DNA of 64,000 bases from Ectobius pallidus (taxonomy: Eukaryota; Arthropoda; Insecta; Blattodea; Ectobiidae). The stretch lies in NCBI GenBank assembly GCA_964059195.1, contig CAXKWD010000009.1, positions 84,851,432-84,915,431 of the forward strand, in the 5' to 3' direction. The position numbers and the translations under genes are program-made. Below the pieces are notes generated by a model. The model saw nothing but the letters and a program-made list of their open reading frames with translations. It made no database searches and was not told the DNA's origin. Shown here in pieces: positions 53,901 to 59,900 of the stretch. Numbering within the stretch: position 1 is the first letter of the stretch; each line of letters opens with the position of its first letter.

Positions 53901-56900
53901 GAGAAGGAGGAGGTGAGGGGTACCATCACAGGTGGCTAGGCAGATTCTTATTGGTCGCCGGCATGCTTGCGCGCGCAACGGTCACATTCCCTGCATTCCT
54001 CACAGGGAAGTTTTTTGCTTTGGAGAACAGTACTGAGAACTCAAAAATTGTATTGCCAAATTTTTGGACGTGTGGTTTAATCAGAATTCCTAATATATTT
54101 TTATATTTTCAAATAATGCTCATTAAAAGTTTTTAGTAAAGTACCCACAAAACATATTTCTTTGCAAATTTATTGTTGCTAAATCATGAAAATAAAATTG
54201 CAGACTTAACGAATAATACCAGCTTCTTTTGTTTACTGTGATTTGACAGAAGTTGAACACTTGATATAGAAACTATCATAACTTCACAGATGGCTTGCAA
54301 ACCTGCAATATTGAAAATGATGTCATAGCTGGATGTGCATCCATTGTGGGAGGAGTTGAAATAAGAGAAAACAGAAATTCTGGTAACAAATATCATACTG
54401 TCTTTTATAGAATATTTTATTTCTCACTCTCATGTTACCATAAAGCCGTTTAAGGGCTGAAATCAAAAAGAAATTCAATATTGCTTTTATATTTTCCTTC
54501 CAAGAAATTGGGACATAATAATTTACTGCAGTTAAAGGAGTAAAAATGTTCCATCCTATTTTGTCTCCTTTTACATGCTTAGGGAGTATGATAAACATCC
54601 ATATATATCAATTAATACAAAGCCTACAACACTCAGTGGATAGGATTTTTTACTGGCTTCTGATATAGCATATGCTTTGGCACACACACAGGCTGAAACA
54701 ACTGGATTAACTGCAATACGACTTCTTATTCCACATCAAAATGTAAAGTTAGAAAATGATATTCTCCATGACCGAGTTAGAGAAAGTTATCCAACTGCAT
54801 CACATTGTGCTTTATTTTCATGGATTTCATTCTTCATTATTTATTTACACCAATGAATTAATCGGTAGCTTCTCTAATTTGTCAAAGCCCAGTTACTTGC
54901 AACTTCCAAAGCCTTCTGTGTTGAAGTAGGTATGTGTGCAAAAAATTTCGTGCAAATTTTTCGAAGCATGTAGATTTGTATATGAACGTACATACATACA
55001 TACTGTCTAGCGGTGAGCGGAAGGCCGAGCTGGTGGCAGAGTGGGGGAAAGACATAGACAGTAAATGCAAGCTCATGGTAAGGTAGTGGGGGAACGCTAG
55101 CTCGTCGCCAGACAGTACATACACACTTTAAATTTTATATGTTAGATATTGAATAGAGTTACTCCCTTGTATGATAGTGAATTTAGTGTTTTTGTTGTTC
55201 GGATACTACTGATGTGAATATTACTATGACTTTTTGTGTAATACCGTATTTATTAACTGTTTCGTTATTGATGTATGCATGTTTTGTTATGTACATAACA
55301 CTTTTATTAAGCACGAACTGATAACAGTAATGAGATGACACAAGTCACAGACTATGTATATTTGGCTGAAAACAGTTTTGATTCTAGCCTGTTTATGAAC
55401 TAAATCTTTTAATTTATCACTGATTGTATTGAAGAATACTCAATTGGCTTTATATGCAGGATAAGTGTTGTTTGATATTTCAATTTATTTATTTATTTAT
55501 TCGCCTTTTGTGATACAAAGTTCACATGGCTTCATCGATTTTCTTACTACCTGATCTTAATCTAAAATAAAAATAATTACAACTATTGATTACAGGTGTA
55601 CAGTCTATTTTTGTAAATGAGCTGTAAGTTACAACATATTGTTGATTAATATGCTGTGATTATACGATGATTGTAACTAAGTTGAGATATAAATTACACC
55701 CCAGCGCACGTTGTGCACTTTTCTATTTTATTATTATAAGATCATGAATTATGAGAAATAAAGCACATGGGCAAGTTTTTAAACTCATCAAAGAAAATGC
55801 GCTGATTTGCAGTCAATGTTCATGTGATGTGTTGCAAATGCACCGTAAATAAGAAGGATTTCTTTTGGATCATTCTGAACAAGCCATCGGTTCCATCGGC
55901 ACCCAAGACCGATGGATACAATTGAACAACGCATTTAAGGCACTGGAAATGAGAATGTGTTTAAGAACGCTTGGAATGTAATATGCATGAGAATGTGCTG
56001 AATTTTAAAACGTATTCCATGTTTCGGTCAGTTGGTCAAGCCAGTAGACCTATGATATTGTTACGTGTCCCGATTTTTATTCATAAAAATATGGTCACTT
56101 TACATATGAGCTAAATATTGATGTAAATTATATGCACAGATTCAGTGCTGTTAAGATTACTATTCATCAGACTTTGGAATATACTACAGTACTTTTAATT
56201 GTTTACAGGAACAAGACACTTATGTTTGGTCATGTGTCATTGGAGCGAGGATTGGATTGGTACAAGTGTCTCCTGACATTAAGTTTGCCTGAACCAAGGG
56301 ACTTGAATATCAATCCTCGAAATTGTATTGGCACTGTCTTATCTCTAAATGGGCATCGAAGATACTTCTGTATGTATCATGCAAAGCATCCAGAATGCAT
56401 AAAGGGCAAAGCATCTAAGGTACGCTTACAAATAACACAAGTCACAGTTTTAAAACTGCAGCTCTTATTCTAACATATATCGGGATAAAATTAAGTTCAC
56501 TATAAATTTAATGAACTTCTTTGTCTTTATCTCATAAGATCTATCATATTGGGATCCTACCACCAAAAAGAAATGTTATATTCTACAACTGGATCATAAC
56601 TTTTAGCTACACTTTTTTATGTTATATAACCTTACATAAGAAAACATAATCTAGTATTATGCAGGTTTAGTTAAAAATCCCGCACCACCTAAATAACTTC
56701 TGAAGCATGTGGTTCAGTGAAATGAAACTCGGTGTGTTGGGATAACTGTACATGGAGAACTCAGAAACGTTATAACCAAATTTTGTGGACTTCTGGTCTA
56801 ACCGGAAGTAACTCCAAATCTATTATTTTATATGGAAAACCCAATATATTTTTATATTTTCTAATAGTGCTCATAAAGATCCACACAAGATACTTTTGTG

Positions 56901-59900
56901 CAAATTTGTTTGCTAGATAAAAAAAAAGCAGTAAAACACTTATTTTGTTAACTATGATTTGGCTTTTGGAATAATACCCTGCACTTTTTAAAATAAAGCT
57001 CTATAGGAGCACATTTAAGAAAATTTTCCTTGCGGTCAATGCAGTGGAAGCATAAAGGCAGCTCCCTCGCTGATGAAGTTCCATATAGAGTGTCTCGGCA
57101 GGCAAATGCATGGCCACAGTCTTTTGCGACAAGGATGGAATCATCCTCATTGATTGGCTGGAACCATAGGCTAACATTAACAGCATGACTAAGATAAGGT
57201 GCTTTCACACACCCCATATTCTCAGCTCTGCACAGACATCATTTCGCCGACTTCCAGGAATTGTTCTGGTGGGTGCAAAAGACTCTGAAAATGTGGTTCT
57301 AGTAGTGATGGGAACCATTCGAATGAATTCATTCGAAATATTCGATTGTTAAAATCATTCGAAATGTTCGAGATGTTAAAAAAATCATTCGAATGATTTT
57401 GCTCTGCTCCAGACTAGGGTTAGAGCGCTTCGCTTACTGAACTGAAGTGTGAAAGCGATTGAATTCATTCGAATGCTTCTTCAACCTCTCGGAATCTGGC
57501 TTTTCGGCTCGTTCTCTCGTTCATTCGATTGTTTTCGTGTTCCATCGTGTCCCAGTTAGCAAAGCATTCGGTAACTTCCATCTCTCCCATTCCAAGTGGG
57601 GATGGCATGACGCAGAGCTAGTTTCAACCCCAGGCAACAAAATATATTTTGACAATAAAATAGCCGTTCTCTCGAATATTAAAAAGTTCAATTTTTCACA
57701 GATTGTTCCTATTTTACATCCATCATTAGCTTCTACATGAAACATATGCATTTTCAAATGGATTATTTATTTGATTAATTACCGTATGTTATGAATTATG
57801 ATATTAAATACAGCCATTCAATTTTTATATTTGATGCATTTATAAGATTTTTAAGCAGTACCAACATTAGCTATTTACATAAATGCATATCTTCAACAAC
57901 CTAAGCTATGAGTATTTACAATCTTACAAAGTTAATTATACCAGTCAAAAGTAATATTCTAAGTTATACTTTAATTATTGACTCGAGATCAGATTACTTA
58001 ATCAGGAGGCAACATTGCAACATGTTGTTTAGAGTCCATTTAGATATCAATCATAATTAATAATTCTATACCACATTGAACTGTTGAATTAGTTAACTGA
58101 GACATGTTCCAATTACCTTCGTATTTTATAAATTATCTAAGTAAGAGCATATTTTCCGCGACAAACTATAATATGGGTATACTAATTTAACCTTTTCACT
58201 TCTGTTGTTTCTACTATTTTTGTCTTCTGTTCTGCAGTGTTCCAACATGTCAGAGAACTGGCAACATCTAATTTATTTTAATGGTAATGCCACCAAAGTG
58301 GGAATGCTTGCATTTTTTCCCTTTTAAAATAAAAAAAAATCATCCACCCCTAAAGGGTTGTGTTCAGAAGGTGAATGGACTTGCAGTCTTTTCAATTTCC
58401 ACATCCTAATAAAGGGGAAAAAATTAGGAAGAAAGGAAGGAAAAAAACCAGACCCCATCGCCAACCTACATGTGATCAATCATGGCTCAGTTTACTCAGG
58501 CGGAAATACTCTTCGGCCAGGCTTTGCAGAGACCTTGAATTGCTTTTGTCGGTTCCTAATTATACAAGAAAATTATATATAAGACAACAAACATACTTCT
58601 TTATAAAATTAATAATTATTGAGATACAGATTAAAGAGCCACGACCTATAGTACATGAAAATAGCATTGTACTAAACTTTATTCTACTGTTTATTAACTG
58701 AAATGTTCGTGTTATTTCTTGTCTTGTCTTGATTCGTTGTCTTTGAACAGTTATGTCTGCATTTATGCAAAAATACTGCAATATGACGTAACACTACCTT
58801 CAGTATGCTATTATAACACAGTAATAAAATAAATAGTACTAAATTTGTTTCACATATGCTCTCACATACGTGTTATTGAATTTCTTAGTTAAACGAACGA
58901 TGTCTACCCTATTAAATAATAATTTGAAATCTTCAGATTTAAATAGATTTGGAGATCTTATCGAATTATAGATATAATTACTTTACAGCATCGCATATAA
59001 CTGACAATATAGTTATTCGGATTTCCGAACGTAATAAAATAAACTGAAGAATACACTGTACATAATCAATTTAATAACTTATTTACCTTAATTACTATTT
59101 ATTAAACTTGAAAATTTGAATGGACCTAATACTAAAATTAGATACATTCATTTCGTTGTATTCAAATTTGGTCGTGAAAATATATTTATCTATTTTAGGC
59201 CTACTATTGTCTTTTTGTGTATTATATTTATCCTTCCATGCTTTAACTTCATATTACATATTACATCTCTTAATTAGGAGCTAAGGGTATACCAATAAGC
59301 CGTGTAATAATAGTAATAATAATATAATCTATTTCTGTTGTCGTTATGTTCTCTATTCATTGAGATTGATAGGCCTATGCAGTTATAATGATTATGATAA
59401 TATTATTAGGTGAATAGTAACGATAAGTCGTGATAAGTAAATATTCAATCCTTTGTGAATGGGATATTAAAATTAACCTACGGCAAATGATTTTTTATAG
59501 TCAAAGATAATGATGCAAACTTATTTTTGTTATTAGGAAAGTCATATGAGCTTTTATTGCAAGAAAAAAGGATTGACTGGTATTTTATTTAAAATTGTAA
59601 GTCCAAAGAGAAAACTAATATGAACAGATTTTTTGTTATTTATGATTGATTTAAAGCTTTAAGAACGTGTCTTGAAATTACATAATTTTTACTTTTTCGT
59701 AAATTGAAAAGTTATATTATTTTGTACTTGATTGTATTATGCTTGTTATTATTAAACACCACAGATATGCAAATGCAAATAATAACTACGAAGTTGCCTG
59801 GTTATTGCTGCATTAAGCAATTTATATTTGTAGGACTTCAAGAAATTTCATGTTAGGCCTAATTTACTGTAGGCCTATTTACTACAGCACTTGTTCGAGA

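Noticed and set aside
53643..53978. 111-codon minus-strand open frame
   Set aside because: Sits in an inserted repeat, unrecognised and Cys/Arg-rich in a way typical of GC-rich non-coding sequence.
56948..57217. 89-codon minus-strand open frame
   Set aside because: Lies in a dispersed repeat; no domain recognised, and a plus-strand frame overlaps it.
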